Of a stretch of DNA of 64,000 bases, positions 28,935 through 38,185 are shown piece after piece. Origin of the DNA: UBA5239 sp031548025 (lineage in GTDB: Bacteria > Verrucomicrobiota > Lentisphaeria > Victivallales > Victivallaceae); assembly GCA_031548025.1 (NCBI GenBank), contig JAVBRM010000023.1:73446-137445 (forward strand), given 5' to 3'. A program made the position numbers and the translations under genes. Positions within the stretch are counted from its first letter, which is position 1. The number at the start of each line of letters is the position of its first letter. The notes beneath the pieces were generated by a model, which saw only the letters and a program-made list of their open reading frames with translations, did no database searches and was not told where the DNA came from.

Positions 28935-29774
28935 CTATATCTGTTTGCGGAATTCCAGCGGCGGACAATGATATTTTCGGCGGAACTGACTGGAAAAGTG
29001 AAATTGGGAGGAATATCCCAGCCGGAATGCGATCTCCTTGATCGAAAGCTCCGTATTTTTCAGCAGATACTCGGCGGCAAGCATCTTGCGGGATATCCAG
29101 TAGGCGCTGACGCTGAGCCCGAGATGTGCTCGAAACATTCTGTCCAGCACCGAATGGCTGACCCTGAATTTCTCCTGCAGCGATTTCACCGAGACCGGCA
29201 AATGTACCGATGCGTCGATCTCGTTCATGATTTTTCGCATTTGCTCGGGCGGCTCGTCGGCGGGATGCGCCAGCTCGGAGAGATAATACAGCAGATACCA
29301 GGTATCGCCCATGATCGCCGGAATGTCTTCGCGGCAAGCCGTGGACAGCTTTTTCCCGATCCCTTGCAGCCGCTCGATCACCGCCGCCACATCCGGCACC
29401 GGAAAATGGGAAACTGTATTCAGGTTCAATTGCCCGGCAATTTCATCCAATGCGGTTCCCTTGAGTTCCAATACATGCTTTTTATAACTGCCGCCGGTGG
29501 TATGCGATTCAAAACGATACGTCGACCGAACCGGAATGATGATGCACTCCCCGGCCTTGACCACGCCGTCGAAATTCCCCGCCTGATAGTGAATTTCGCC
29601 TTCCGTGACAATCGAAATCACCAGATAATTCACACAGGAAATCGAGACGGAATAAGCCGCCAGCCGGTCGACCTCTTCCACGCAGTACGGATACAGCGGC
29701 GGTTCGGCGTCCTGCTTATAATTCCAATAATTACATGTATACGAGAGGACGCCGCCGATATCGGTTCTTGCCAT
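28935..29774 (-). CDS. AraC-family transcriptional regulator
   Basis: About 279 residues, starting at MARTDIGG just 4 bases after the stop of the creatininase-GNAT gene; a longer frame to 29843 overlaps that gene and is less likely. The N-terminal half is a cupin-type sensor (EIHYQAGNFDGVVKAGECII). The C-terminal helix-turn-helix pair is SVKSLQEKFRVSHSVLDRMF and SIKEIAFRLGYSSQFHFSSQ, then FRRKYHCPPLEFRKQ. As the last gene of a two-gene operon whose promoter shares a 32-bp box with the operon starting at 40816, it may control both. Confidence 0.88.
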   Translation of the reverse strand: MARTDIGGVLSYTCNYWNYKQDAEPPLYPYCVEEVDRLAAYSVSISCVNYLVISIVTEGEIHYQAGNFDGVVKAGECIIIPVRSTYRFESHTTGGSYKKHVLELKGTALDEIAGQLNLNTVSHFPVPDVAAVIERLQGIGKKLSTACREDIPAIMGDTWYLLYYLSELAHPADEPPEQMRKIMNEIDASVHLPVSVKSLQEKFRVSHSVLDRMFRAHLGLSVSAYWISRKMLAAEYLLKNTELSIKEIAFRLGYSSQFHFSSQFRRKYHCPPLEFRKQI

Positions 29775-29778
29775 CGCC

Positions 29779-31362
29779 TCAACCCATTTCGGGGCCGAAT
29801 ATGGCAAACAACTGTTTATCGTACCAGTCGCCACAAGGCTCACCCCGGTACATGCGGAGGAAATTCCGCTCCGGATGGGCTCCGAGCTTTTTCAACTCAT
29901 CCAGGAACTCCGCCTGAGTTTCCGGAATATCCACCTGGAACGGCACCGACGGATCGAGCTGGGCGAAATACGCCACCGCCGCCAATGCGTCCTCCAGCGA
30001 ATCCGCCCCCAGAGCTCCCACCTGACGGAACAGCCGCCCGGTGCGCCCCAGGAACCAGGACGCAATCCGGCCGCCGCGCATTCCGACATGCGCCATGCCG
30101 GAATATTCGCGCAGAAAAGTCAGAAATACCTCCGGGCGCTCCACCCCGGTAAAGCCGCTTTCACGTTTAGCCAGCTCCGGCACATCGGTTTCATGCATCG
30201 GCCGCCAGTCCAGATCACCCACGGCTTCGATCCGCGGCAAATGCCGGAAACTGACCCGGCAAACGTTTTTCTCCGCCTGAAACCCGAGCTTGGCATACAA
30301 AGGCGCTCCGGCAGCCGAAGCGTCAAGCTTGATCGTCTTGTAATCGGCATAGCGCTCCAACAATTCCACCATCAGCCGCGTGGCGATCGAACAACCGCGC
30401 CATTGCGGCTCGGTAATCACCAATCCGATACTGGCCAATCGCTTACGCCAACCGGAAATCGCGGCCGTGCCGATGATCCGGTTCTGCCGGACCATGCCCA
30501 GGACCATCCCGGAGTCGATGAAAAATTTCCAATCGGCGGCATATTGATTCCAGTTGACACTCAAACTCAGCTCCAGCAGCCGCGGCAAATCGCTGCAGTC
30601 GAGCACCCGCGACACCATGCCGCCGGCCCCCGAATAGTTGCGGGTCTTCCGCAACCGGGCAACCCGTTCTTCAATTTGCGCCATAAATACCGGCCAACGC
30701 TGTTCGCAAAGCGCCTTGCCCTTTTCCTCCGAAGCCAGATCGGGACGCCCAGGCACGCCCAGCGGATTGAAATGTCCCACTCCGAATGTCGTCAAGTCCG
30801 TCTGCGCCAGATTGGTCAGATTGCCTCCGCACTCCGGCGCCTTGCAGGCTCTGCCGCTCAAATGCATGTAAATCGAAGTCTCGACTTCCCCGGCATGGAT
30901 GTCCATGATACCGTCGCGCCGGGTTTCCATGATATCGCCGCCGCCGATGCCGCTGAACGGCGCCGCCAGGATCAGTTTGATCCCGCGATCCAGCCGGTTG
31001 ATATCGCGGCAGACCGGCCCCAGGGCGAAATTGCCGCCGTGACCGTTGATCACCAGCATAATGGTAAACCCCTGCCGCTCGGCCTCGTCAGCCATATCCC
31101 GAATTACCGCCATCAAGGTTTCAGGCCGCAGCGAAAAACTGCCGCGAAACCCGGAATGTTCCAAACTGTTTGCTACTCCGATCACCGGAAGCAAGGCCGC
31201 GTCGAAACGCTCCGCCACCCGCCGCGCGGCATATTCGGCCAACCACGCGTCGGTGTTCACCGGCAAATGCGTGCCGTGCTGTTCCATAGCTCCCACCGGC
31301 AGCACGATGATATCGGTACGATGCCGCTGCCACTCAATCGAAGTGTTATTACCGTCGATCAT
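29779..31362 (-). CDS. Creatininase-family amidohydrolase fused to a GNAT acetyltransferase
   Basis: A 527-residue protein with GGAGG 8 bases before the ATG. Residues 1-240 are a creatininase-family metal-dependent amidohydrolase: VGAMEQHGTHLPVNTDAW, LVINGHGGNFALG and DIHAGEVETSIYM provide the Glu, His, Asp, His and Glu ligands. Residues about 255-370 are a GNAT-type N-acetyltransferase: VLGMVRQNRIIGTAAISGW, then ITEPQWRGCSIATRLMVELL is the acetyl-CoA pyrophosphate loop, and APLYAKLGFQAEKN closes the fold. A second, degenerate GNAT-like repeat may fill 370-500. Such enzymes open amide or lactam rings, and the fusion suggests hydrolysis coupled to acetylation of the freed amine. No frameshift is needed, so the fusion is real. 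Confidence 0.85.
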   Translation of the reverse strand: MIDGNNTSIEWQRHRTDIIVLPVGAMEQHGTHLPVNTDAWLAEYAARRVAERFDAALLPVIGVANSLEHSGFRGSFSLRPETLMAVIRDMADEAERQGFTIMLVINGHGGNFALGPVCRDINRLDRGIKLILAAPFSGIGGGDIMETRRDGIMDIHAGEVETSIYMHLSGRACKAPECGGNLTNLAQTDLTTFGVGHFNPLGVPGRPDLASEEKGKALCEQRWPVFMAQIEERVARLRKTRNYSGAGGMVSRVLDCSDLPRLLELSLSVNWNQYAADWKFFIDSGMVLGMVRQNRIIGTAAISGWRKRLASIGLVITEPQWRGCSIATRLMVELLERYADYKTIKLDASAAGAPLYAKLGFQAEKNVCRVSFRHLPRIEAVGDLDWRPMHETDVPELAKRESGFTGVERPEVFLTFLREYSGMAHVGMRGGRIASWFLGRTGRLFRQVGALGADSLEDALAAVAYFAQLDPSVPFQVDIPETQAEFLDELKKLGAHPERNFLRMYRGEPCGDWYDKQLFAIFGPEMG

Positions 31363-31396
31363 GATATTTCCTCCGAATAAATCTGCTGGTTTTCAT

Positions 31397-31428
31397 TATT
31401 ATATTGCATGAATAATGATTTTAAAATG
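31397..31428 (-). promoter_or_regulatory. Conserved 32-bp promoter box, copy A
   Basis: Read on the minus strand this starts CATTTTAAAATCA and ends with ATATAATA, containing TATAAT (31403-31398) about 35 bases before the creatininase-GNAT ATG. The block is identical at 29 of 32 positions to 40839-40870, upstream of the Gfo/Idh gene. There is no good -35 element at the proper spacing, as expected for an activator-dependent promoter. Its upstream edge overlaps the stop codon of the 31421-33385 gene. Confidence 0.65.
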
Positions 31429-33385
31429 CCAATGCGCAGATTTCTGATATTTTTAAGCCAAAATCGGCGGTGAAACGGTAAACGCGGCTATCGGAAGCGG
31501 TAAATTCCACTCCCCGGCACAGTCCCGGCAGTTCCAGGGTTTTCCAATTCGCGCCTTCCTTGGCCGTCGTTACCGCGTAGCCGCAGTCGATAACGCATTC
31601 ACCGCGGCGATATCGGCGCAACGGCTTGGTTATGCCGATGACATCCGCGTACAAAGAAGGCAGAAACGGGTAACGCCCCAGACGTATATTTCTTTCGTCG
31701 GGGCAAATAATCTCCAAACCGTCTCCTCCGTACAACAAAAACACCGACATTTCGCCGTCGATGCTCACAGAATCGGTTCCTTCACGGCTGTAGCGCCGTT
31801 CGAAACCATTGAACAGATCATTGGGCATTTTCAGATTCACTCCACAGATCCGGGTCAGGGTGGTCTCTTTGAGCATGGTTATGCGGTCAAAAATCAACAA
31901 TGTTTTTCCGTCCGGCAAAGCGGCCACCGCCATTTGTTGCCGGGCAAAATCGTATTCATCCTCCCCCTCCCCCAAAGGCTTCTGGGTCCGCCAGATGAAT
32001 TCACCACTCCCTAACCAACCGCCCGGTATTTCCCGGTTGTGATAGCTCCGGGGGAAAGCAACGCAGGGCGCCGGAGTGGCCAACTCTCCGCACAGATTAT
32101 GCTGCCACTCCGCCATGTCGCTGCGGCCGGACGGCACACACAGCCCCACCGGCCCCAGAGAACCGCGCCAAACCCATGAGCGAATATTCCCGCCATCTCG
32201 AACCAGCTCCGCGCCGTGAAACTCATCACGCCAGGTCTTTTCTGGCTCCGATGTTTTTTGCACCTTGAACTCAAACTCACGCCGGTAGTATGCACCGCTG
32301 GAAAACGCCGACAGCATATCCGACTCCAAACGGCAATAATATTGATAATTATCCTCCCGGAACCGTGCCAGCCGACGCGAAAAAAACGTTCCGTCACCGG
32401 AGTACGCCCGCTCCTGATTGACGATCCGCAAGTACCCTTCCTCAAACACCAAAGCCTCGGCGTCACCGAGATAATCGGCGATAAAAAGCCACATCGGAAT
32501 ACACTGGGTCTGGCAGTAGGCATAGCGGACCCGCGAGTCTCCGCCGATGCGCAACAACCGGCCATCCGGGAAGGTCAGGCGCTTCAACAACATCCAGAGT
32601 TTTTCGACATTGCGGTAAATCTCCGGCGGCGCTTCCAGACCACGTTTTTTACAATAAAAATGCAATATGGCGATGTGAGACAAACAGGTTACCATGTACC
32701 CCACGTTCAAATATTTGTGATGATCCAACGACAGGTTTTCTGTGAAATTGCAACCCTCCAGCCACTCGAACAAAGGCTTGCCCCCGTAAATCTCATTGGA
32801 CTCGAGATCGGACGGTACGCAAATACCGTTGAGAATCAGCTTCAACCCTTTTTGACGGTACGCCTCCGCCCGGGGCGCGTCCGGATATTCCATGGCCGTG
32901 CGCAACAGCATAGAGCCGTTCCAGATATTCGATTCGGGCTTATTCCGCCCCTCCTGGGCGTCGATACCGGCATGAACCGGCAGCTCATCCAGCAGCCAAT
33001 CCGCCTCGGAAAGCATGACCCGGCGCAGACTCCGCAAATCGTCAGCGCTCAGAAACGGACGAATGGCCTCGATGCCATGCGTCATCCGCTCCAGCGAACC
33101 GCCGGCACTGATCCAGGTATACCCCCATTGCCCGCCGTCGGTTCCGCGGGCTTCACCCGAAAGATGGGTAGCCAGGATATAACGCAGTATCGCCAAAACG
33201 GTATCGGTATCGCCCATTATCGCCAGCGCGGCGAAAGCCTTGGCGCAGCACTGAACCGGCCAGTTATGGCTCTCGCCGGTACCGAAATACATCAGTTTTT
33301 CGTCAAACTCCGCCTTCCGCAAGAATTCCGGCATTACCCGCATGAACTCCAGCAAAGGCCGAATATAATCGTTTTCCGTTACCAT
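31421..33385 (-). CDS. Unknown protein with probable alpha/alpha-barrel and beta-rich halves
   Basis: A 654-residue protein starting immediately after the stop of the upstream gene, so translation is coupled (AGGAAG lies just before). There is no signal peptide. Residues about 20-330 are helical with repeated aromatic motifs (GESHNWPVQCCAKAFAALAI, PESNIWNGSMLLRTAMEY, NLSLDHHKYLNVGYMVTCLS), as in (alpha/alpha) toroids of polysaccharide lyases and hydrolases; the rest is beta-rich, as in heparinase II/III-type sandwiches (KTLLIFDRITMLKETTLT). I do not recognise a named family. As the last gene of the seven-gene operon it probably acts on the oligosaccharides released upstream. Confidence 0.55.
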   Translation of the reverse strand: MVTENDYIRPLLEFMRVMPEFLRKAEFDEKLMYFGTGESHNWPVQCCAKAFAALAIMGDTDTVLAILRYILATHLSGEARGTDGGQWGYTWISAGGSLERMTHGIEAIRPFLSADDLRSLRRVMLSEADWLLDELPVHAGIDAQEGRNKPESNIWNGSMLLRTAMEYPDAPRAEAYRQKGLKLILNGICVPSDLESNEIYGGKPLFEWLEGCNFTENLSLDHHKYLNVGYMVTCLSHIAILHFYCKKRGLEAPPEIYRNVEKLWMLLKRLTFPDGRLLRIGGDSRVRYAYCQTQCIPMWLFIADYLGDAEALVFEEGYLRIVNQERAYSGDGTFFSRRLARFREDNYQYYCRLESDMLSAFSSGAYYRREFEFKVQKTSEPEKTWRDEFHGAELVRDGGNIRSWVWRGSLGPVGLCVPSGRSDMAEWQHNLCGELATPAPCVAFPRSYHNREIPGGWLGSGEFIWRTQKPLGEGEDEYDFARQQMAVAALPDGKTLLIFDRITMLKETTLTRICGVNLKMPNDLFNGFERRYSREGTDSVSIDGEMSVFLLYGGDGLEIICPDERNIRLGRYPFLPSLYADVIGITKPLRRYRRGECVIDCGYAVTTAKEGANWKTLELPGLCRGVEFTASDSRVYRFTADFGLKISEICALAF

Positions 33386-36259
33386 CTATTCTTCCTGGAA
33401 TTCCACGATCCGGACGCCTCCGGCGGGAACAATCAATTCAAATTTCCCGTCTTTCGGCGCCATAACCTCCGAGGTCATCCATTCCGAAGCGGATTTCACC
33501 GGTGTTTTCGGAATGACCGTTACTTTGACGGCCTCTTGGGGATCGGCCGGAGGCATGGGGTTTTCCCAGCTCCGGTTCGGCGCCACTCCGTAGTTGTTGA
33601 AGAACGACACCACCCAGCCTTTGGAATTGCGGCTGACCAGATATTCGACATCACCTTCGACTTTGACCGGCAGCAATTCCCGGCTGACATGCGACATCAG
33701 ATTGCTGAAAAGCTTCAGCATATTCCGGCGCTCCCAGGCGATTTTCAGATACTCGGGAGTGCTCAGGATAACCTTGCCTTTACCCCGTGCCGCCGACAGG
33801 ATCAGCGGAGATTTGCGCTCGTCGGCACTCACGGCCAGTATGGTGGTCCCGGCGGATGGCTTTACTTCCTGATACTTGAATTTACCGGTCTCGACGATCA
33901 ATTCGCCGCTCAAATAACTGTAACTGCGGTCTGCCTGAAAATTTTTTCCGGTCGGTTGCGCTCCCAAAAAATCCGGTGGAAATAATGATAAATACGGTTC
34001 AAGCTGTTTCAGGTTGATTATCAGGGTCCCGCCGTTATCGACATAGGAAACCAGTTTTTCGGCCAGCGCCCGGTCAACCGGCACATCGCCGCAGAAGAAA
34101 ACCGCCGGATAACTGTCGATGGTCCGCGCCGAAGCATCGTTGGTGATCACGTCGAAGATATCTCCGAACGGCGACACCCGAAACGCCAGGTCGTTGTAGA
34201 TCTTTTTCGAATAAGGAAAAATCGTATGTTCCAGCGCCATCATCATCCGGTCCGCCTCGGTGGGGGGGATTGCATCCCAGATATTGGACATATATTTGGG
34301 CATATAACCATGATGCAGGTCCCACATCAAGGCAACCGGCGCATAAGCGGTACCGCGATCATGTTTTTTGACGATATTGTCATACATCCAGGCCAGATCC
34401 TCGCCCATTCTGGAGAGATACCACTTTTTATCCCGCAAATTCACCACCAGCGGATCCACCGAATCGATGGTCCGGTAGTCATAACGCGACGGCGTATGAC
34501 GGTGTCCGCCCTCTTCGGTAATGATATTGCTGCCGGACAAATAAGTATAATAAATCTGCCGCAGCCGATCCTCATAAGGAACTCCGACCAAGGGGCCGCG
34601 GGCGGAGGATTTGCTCAAATTTAGTTCATTGATTCTCCCGCTGATCCTGAGCTCGTGCGGAGTCAGGCTTTCATAAAATTCGTTGATCGCATAAGAAGCA
34701 TCGGCGCTCTCGGCCTGGCCGGGAAATTTCAATTTTTTGTCATGAGTCGCGATATAGGTCCGCCACGGTTTACCGTACTGCCGGGCGGCTCCTCTGGAGA
34801 CCGCGATCTGCATGGGCATATCGAGTATTTCCGCGCTGATCTCATGACCGCTCATCACGTCACCGGCACTCAGGAACAAATGATCGGCGTAAGTCGCACT
34901 GCCGCTGCCGCGCCAAGGGTGTAATTCCGGATAAAATACCGGCCAGGAACGCGCGGTGGCAGTTTTGATATTGCGATAAAAACTCAGGAAACTCTGATAA
35001 CCTTCCTCCTTGGTTTTCGGCACCGGAATACCGGCCTTTTCCAGGGTCCGGGCATATCCCCGGATGCCGATACACTCCTCAGCCCCCAACACCACCAGCC
35101 GATCCTGATATTTATCAATGAATTGCCGAATCGATTCTTTGGTTATGCCAAAAGCTTCCTCTTTATCATCCGGTAAAGTTCTCGTTTTGAGAATAAACGG
35201 ATTTGAAGTTTTTTCCAGGGCTATTCGTTGAGCCTCCTGGATTTCACCATTGAGGATTCTTTCCAGCGGACGCAACGGTTTCTTGTCATTCCGGTCGCTA
35301 AACAGCATAATATAAAGCATACTCTCGCGATAAAGCGGAATATCGGTAAAATCTCCCGGCTGTGCAAAATTACCCCGCGGCATCATCATGAACCAGAAGT
35401 CTTTACCCTTGATATCCTTCGGTTTCCATTCATCGGCCACCCGGTACTCTCCCGCCTTGGAACCGACAAAGTTCGTTGCTTTCCCCGCTTTGAGGTCGGC
35501 CGCGATGATCTGATTGCGGTCATGATCGATCAACCTCTCGATCTCCATGAGCCCGGTCAAAGCCGGAATCAGCTCCTTGCCGGATACCGCGTCAATCCGG
35601 TTCAGGTACTTTTCCGCTCCGGTCATGCTTTTCAGTTCAGCCTTGCGGTCAGCAACGATTTTCTCCGAAGTCCCCAGGAAGAAATCGTCGAAATCATCCG
35701 GAGCGACGAATGATCGAACCTGAATGGGAAATAAACTGCTGTTACCATCCCCGGTCGCACGAATAATATTCCCCTGATATACCCGTCCCGACAAAGGGTT
35801 CTGCGGCAGACACGCCAAGGGAATTTTTATTTCGGCTGACCAGCCGGAATCATGAAACGCGACCGCGCTTTGCAAGCTGCCATCTTCCGGATAACGCTGC
35901 CCGGTAACCGCCAACGCAAAAGTGGAAAAATGTTCCTTATCGCCAAGTCGAATTTCCAATCGCGGCAGGCTGAAAACGGAAACACTTTTCAGAGTGCCGT
36001 CCTTTGGAACGCGATGGCAATTCAATGCAAGATAAATATTCTCCGAGTCATACATCGCATACAAATCGGTTTGCTCCTCCGACGGCTTATTCCGTTCCAT
36101 CGGAGCGAATTTACGGTCGACCCGACCATGATTCCACTCTGCCGGGGTGATTACCCCGTCCAGTACCGGCGGTTTATCGGTTCGCGCCGCGATCACCGGC
36201 GCCGCTGTAAGCTGACAGGCAACCGGCAACAGAAAAGCCCATTTGAATAAATTTTTCAT
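33386..36259 (-). CDS. Secreted CBM9-like, glycosidase-like protein
   Basis: A 957-residue protein. The ATG at 36259 is preferred over 36271 because GGTGA lies 5 bases upstream and it gives a clean signal peptide (MKNLFKWAFLLPVACQLTAA). Residues about 25-210 are a DOMON/CBM9-type domain (PPVLDGVITPAEWNHG, DLYAMYDSENIYLALN). The centre (about 350-700) contains VLGAEECIGIRGYARTLEKA, WPVFYPELHPWRGSGSATYA and VALMWDLHHGYMPKYMSNIW and looks like a TIM barrel. Around 720-800 is a class I amidotransferase-like fold as in beta-galactosidase trimerisation domains (YPAVFFCGDVPVDRALAEKL, VDNGGTLIINL). Probably a periplasmic or surface glycosidase; no family number is assigned. Confidence 0.6.
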   Translation of the reverse strand: MKNLFKWAFLLPVACQLTAAPVIAARTDKPPVLDGVITPAEWNHGRVDRKFAPMERNKPSEEQTDLYAMYDSENIYLALNCHRVPKDGTLKSVSVFSLPRLEIRLGDKEHFSTFALAVTGQRYPEDGSLQSAVAFHDSGWSAEIKIPLACLPQNPLSGRVYQGNIIRATGDGNSSLFPIQVRSFVAPDDFDDFFLGTSEKIVADRKAELKSMTGAEKYLNRIDAVSGKELIPALTGLMEIERLIDHDRNQIIAADLKAGKATNFVGSKAGEYRVADEWKPKDIKGKDFWFMMMPRGNFAQPGDFTDIPLYRESMLYIMLFSDRNDKKPLRPLERILNGEIQEAQRIALEKTSNPFILKTRTLPDDKEEAFGITKESIRQFIDKYQDRLVVLGAEECIGIRGYARTLEKAGIPVPKTKEEGYQSFLSFYRNIKTATARSWPVFYPELHPWRGSGSATYADHLFLSAGDVMSGHEISAEILDMPMQIAVSRGAARQYGKPWRTYIATHDKKLKFPGQAESADASYAINEFYESLTPHELRISGRINELNLSKSSARGPLVGVPYEDRLRQIYYTYLSGSNIITEEGGHRHTPSRYDYRTIDSVDPLVVNLRDKKWYLSRMGEDLAWMYDNIVKKHDRGTAYAPVALMWDLHHGYMPKYMSNIWDAIPPTEADRMMMALEHTIFPYSKKIYNDLAFRVSPFGDIFDVITNDASARTIDSYPAVFFCGDVPVDRALAEKLVSYVDNGGTLIINLKQLEPYLSLFPPDFLGAQPTGKNFQADRSYSYLSGELIVETGKFKYQEVKPSAGTTILAVSADERKSPLILSAARGKGKVILSTPEYLKIAWERRNMLKLFSNLMSHVSRELLPVKVEGDVEYLVSRNSKGWVVSFFNNYGVAPNRSWENPMPPADPQEAVKVTVIPKTPVKSASEWMTSEVMAPKDGKFELIVPAGGVRIVEFQEE

Positions 36260-36264
36260 ACAGT

Positions 36265-37395
36265 TCACCATTTCCCGATTTTAAGATTTTCGATGACGAT
36301 TTGGCCGCGATCCATTGAAGTATCCGGCACGTCGTTAATGCCCAGCGTGATCTTTTTCACCGGCAGATCAACGGTCTGATTGCCGTCGCCGCCCCATTTG
36401 GAAGCATAGCGTTCAAATGGTTCGACCTTCGGCAGCAGTTTGCCCAAACGCAGGTTAAAGGTCTTCTTGCCGCTCTCCGGCAGAGCTCCCAGCGCAGCAA
36501 AATGCGCCTCACCTCCAGCGTCGTAAAGCACGATAAAAAGTTCATGCCCTTTGCCCTCTCCGCTTACCGTGAAAGAGATGTTTTCGCAGACCGGAATATC
36601 CTTGGCCAGATCGAACATGAATGCGTCATGCTGCGGGGTAGTAAAAACGTAGTCGATTACAAATTTGCCGTTCCGGTTTTCCACTTTGCATCCCTCTGGC
36701 GGCGGCGCGGGCTTTTCGCCGACATGCGCCGCCGGGTTGACCGGATTGACATCCTTGAATTCAATCGTCATATCCGGCAACTCAACTTTCGCCTTGGGAG
36801 GGGCAACCTCTTTTTTCACGACTGGTTTCCGCCGTTCACTGAATGTTTTCGGTTCCGCCACCGGGCCCAATCCCACCAGGGCCGCCGCCGCCACGGTTAC
36901 CTTGGCCTTGCCGGTCAACCGGACCAGATTCATGGTGAATTTGCCTTCACAGTCGGTGGGAGTCTCAATTTCACGATAATACACGTTCCAATCAAAATCC
37001 CGCTGATAAGCGCTACCCCCACTGCGAAATTGCGCTCCTCCCTCATACTTATGATCTCCAATAAATCCCAGTATACGGACGTTGGCGCCATCCGCGACTT
37101 CGCCTTTCATAATCGCGGCCCAAATGTATTTGGTGCCGGGTTTCAAAGTCACCCCGGGATAAGTGAGCGTTCCGCTCTTCCCTTCACTATCCGTATTCAA
37201 TACCGGCAGATCATTTTCTCTGGATACCGTCAAACCCTGACTGCGCCATGGTGGAAAATTCCCTTTGCCGTCCGGCTTGAAGATGTGATTTTTCAATAAA
37301 TTCGCCCCTTCCGGCAATTGAAAATTATCCCACGGTTCGGCGGCGTTTAAAAATACCGCCGCCAATGACAATGCAATGACAAATCCTATTTTCAA
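36265..37395 (-). CDS. Secreted carbohydrate-binding-like protein
   Basis: A 376-residue protein with a TTG start at 37395, supported by GGGAGG five bases upstream and by a signal peptide right after it (LKIGFVIALSLAAVFLNAAE). The frame stays open further upstream, but that part overlaps the pseudopilin gene and has no export signal. Residues about 25-190 (GANLLKNHIFKPDGKGNFP, TLKPGTKYIWAAIMKGEV) resemble a CBM4/9-like jelly roll; a Pro/Lys-rich linker follows, then a second beta-sandwich (about 235-370) with FVIDYVFTTPQHDAFMFDL. No catalytic motif is visible, so it is probably a binding protein or adhesin in the operon. It ends 5 bases before the next gene. Confidence 0.6.
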   Translation of the reverse strand: MKIGFVIALSLAAVFLNAAEPWDNFQLPEGANLLKNHIFKPDGKGNFPPWRSQGLTVSRENDLPVLNTDSEGKSGTLTYPGVTLKPGTKYIWAAIMKGEVADGANVRILGFIGDHKYEGGAQFRSGGSAYQRDFDWNVYYREIETPTDCEGKFTMNLVRLTGKAKVTVAAAALVGLGPVAEPKTFSERRKPVVKKEVAPPKAKVELPDMTIEFKDVNPVNPAAHVGEKPAPPPEGCKVENRNGKFVIDYVFTTPQHDAFMFDLAKDIPVCENISFTVSGEGKGHELFIVLYDAGGEAHFAALGALPESGKKTFNLRLGKLLPKVEPFERYASKWGGDGNQTVDLPVKKITLGINDVPDTSMDRGQIVIENLKIGKW

Positions 37396-37408
37396 AAGAA
37401 CCTCCCAG

Positions 37409-38185
37409 TCAGCGATATGAGCTGAATTGTATTTTTTGTTTAAGTTCGTTATACATATGATCGAAAATATACAGCGTGGTGGAAGTCGCTGTGTCAAGGG
37501 AATTCCAGGCATACTCCTTGCCGGTTTCCTGAAAAAATTGATCGGTGGACCAAGAAGCCGCATGCCCGTCGAGGCAACCAACGTTGATCTTGGTATTGTC
37601 GTGCGCACCGGAAAAAAATCGGTTGGTTCCCGTGCCCTCACCTGCTGTCAGGTTCACGACGTAAGATTGCTTACCGCCCTTTGTAGCTGAGCGGGTAATA
37701 TGATACGCGCTGTCGCCTAGTTGCATATATGAGGAAGGAAAGCGAAGCAGCCGCATACTCAAATAATAGTCGCCGTCGACATCGGTTCTGGTCCAGAGCA
37801 AGCGTGGAGTATCGTTGGCGGCACCGCACCGCCCGCCATAAGTATACCAGCGCGAAGAACCTTCATCGTCCGTATTCCAGCGATACTGCGGCATGGCCGG
37901 ACAGACCATGACATTGGGACTCTTCACGATATTGTCGTCATATTTTTTCCCCCGGTAAAAGGTCGTGCTCCAATAAGTTCCCCCCTGGCGGACCATCAGA
38001 AAACCGCCGTTTTCATCGGCGTAGAGTTGATGATACCCCATCATCTGTTTCAGGTTGGAGAGGCAATTGATGCATTTTGCTTTCGCTCTGGCCTTATTCA
38101 AGGCCGGCAGCAGCAATGCCGCCAGGATCGCGATGATCGCGACCACAACCAGGAGTTCAATGAGTGTGAAATTGCTTCTTTTCAT
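37409..38185 (-). CDS. Prepilin-type N-terminal cleavage/methylation protein (pseudopilin, H-x-DG type)
   Basis: A 258-residue protein: MKRSNFTLIELLVVVAIIAI followed by LAALLLPALNKARAKAKCIN is the pilin-type signal helix. Asn replaces Gly at -1 and Glu+5 is kept. The C-terminal HDNTKINVGCLDGHAASW is the H-x-DG motif. Its ATG overlaps the stop of the AraC gene (ATGA), with GAAGG 7 bases upstream, so regulator and pseudopilin are translationally coupled. A secreted binding protein and a CBM9-like enzyme follow. This is the clearest case in the window of a pseudopilin built into a catabolic operon. Confidence 0.87.
   Translation of the reverse strand: MKRSNFTLIELLVVVAIIAILAALLLPALNKARAKAKCINCLSNLKQMMGYHQLYADENGGFLMVRQGGTYWSTTFYRGKKYDDNIVKSPNVMVCPAMPQYRWNTDDEGSSRWYTYGGRCGAANDTPRLLWTRTDVDGDYYLSMRLLRFPSSYMQLGDSAYHITRSATKGGKQSYVVNLTAGEGTGTNRFFSGAHDNTKINVGCLDGHAASWSTDQFFQETGKEYAWNSLDTATSTTLYIFDHMYNELKQKIQFSSYR

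Noticed and set aside
28800..31380. Plus-strand frames of 450 and 501 residues
   Set aside because: They are antisense to the AraC and creatininase-GNAT genes, both supported by complete motifs.
37396..37641. N-terminal extension of the secreted carbohydrate-binding-like protein
   Set aside because: It overlaps the pseudopilin gene and would bury the signal peptide; the TTG at 37395 has a strong Shine-Dalgarno.
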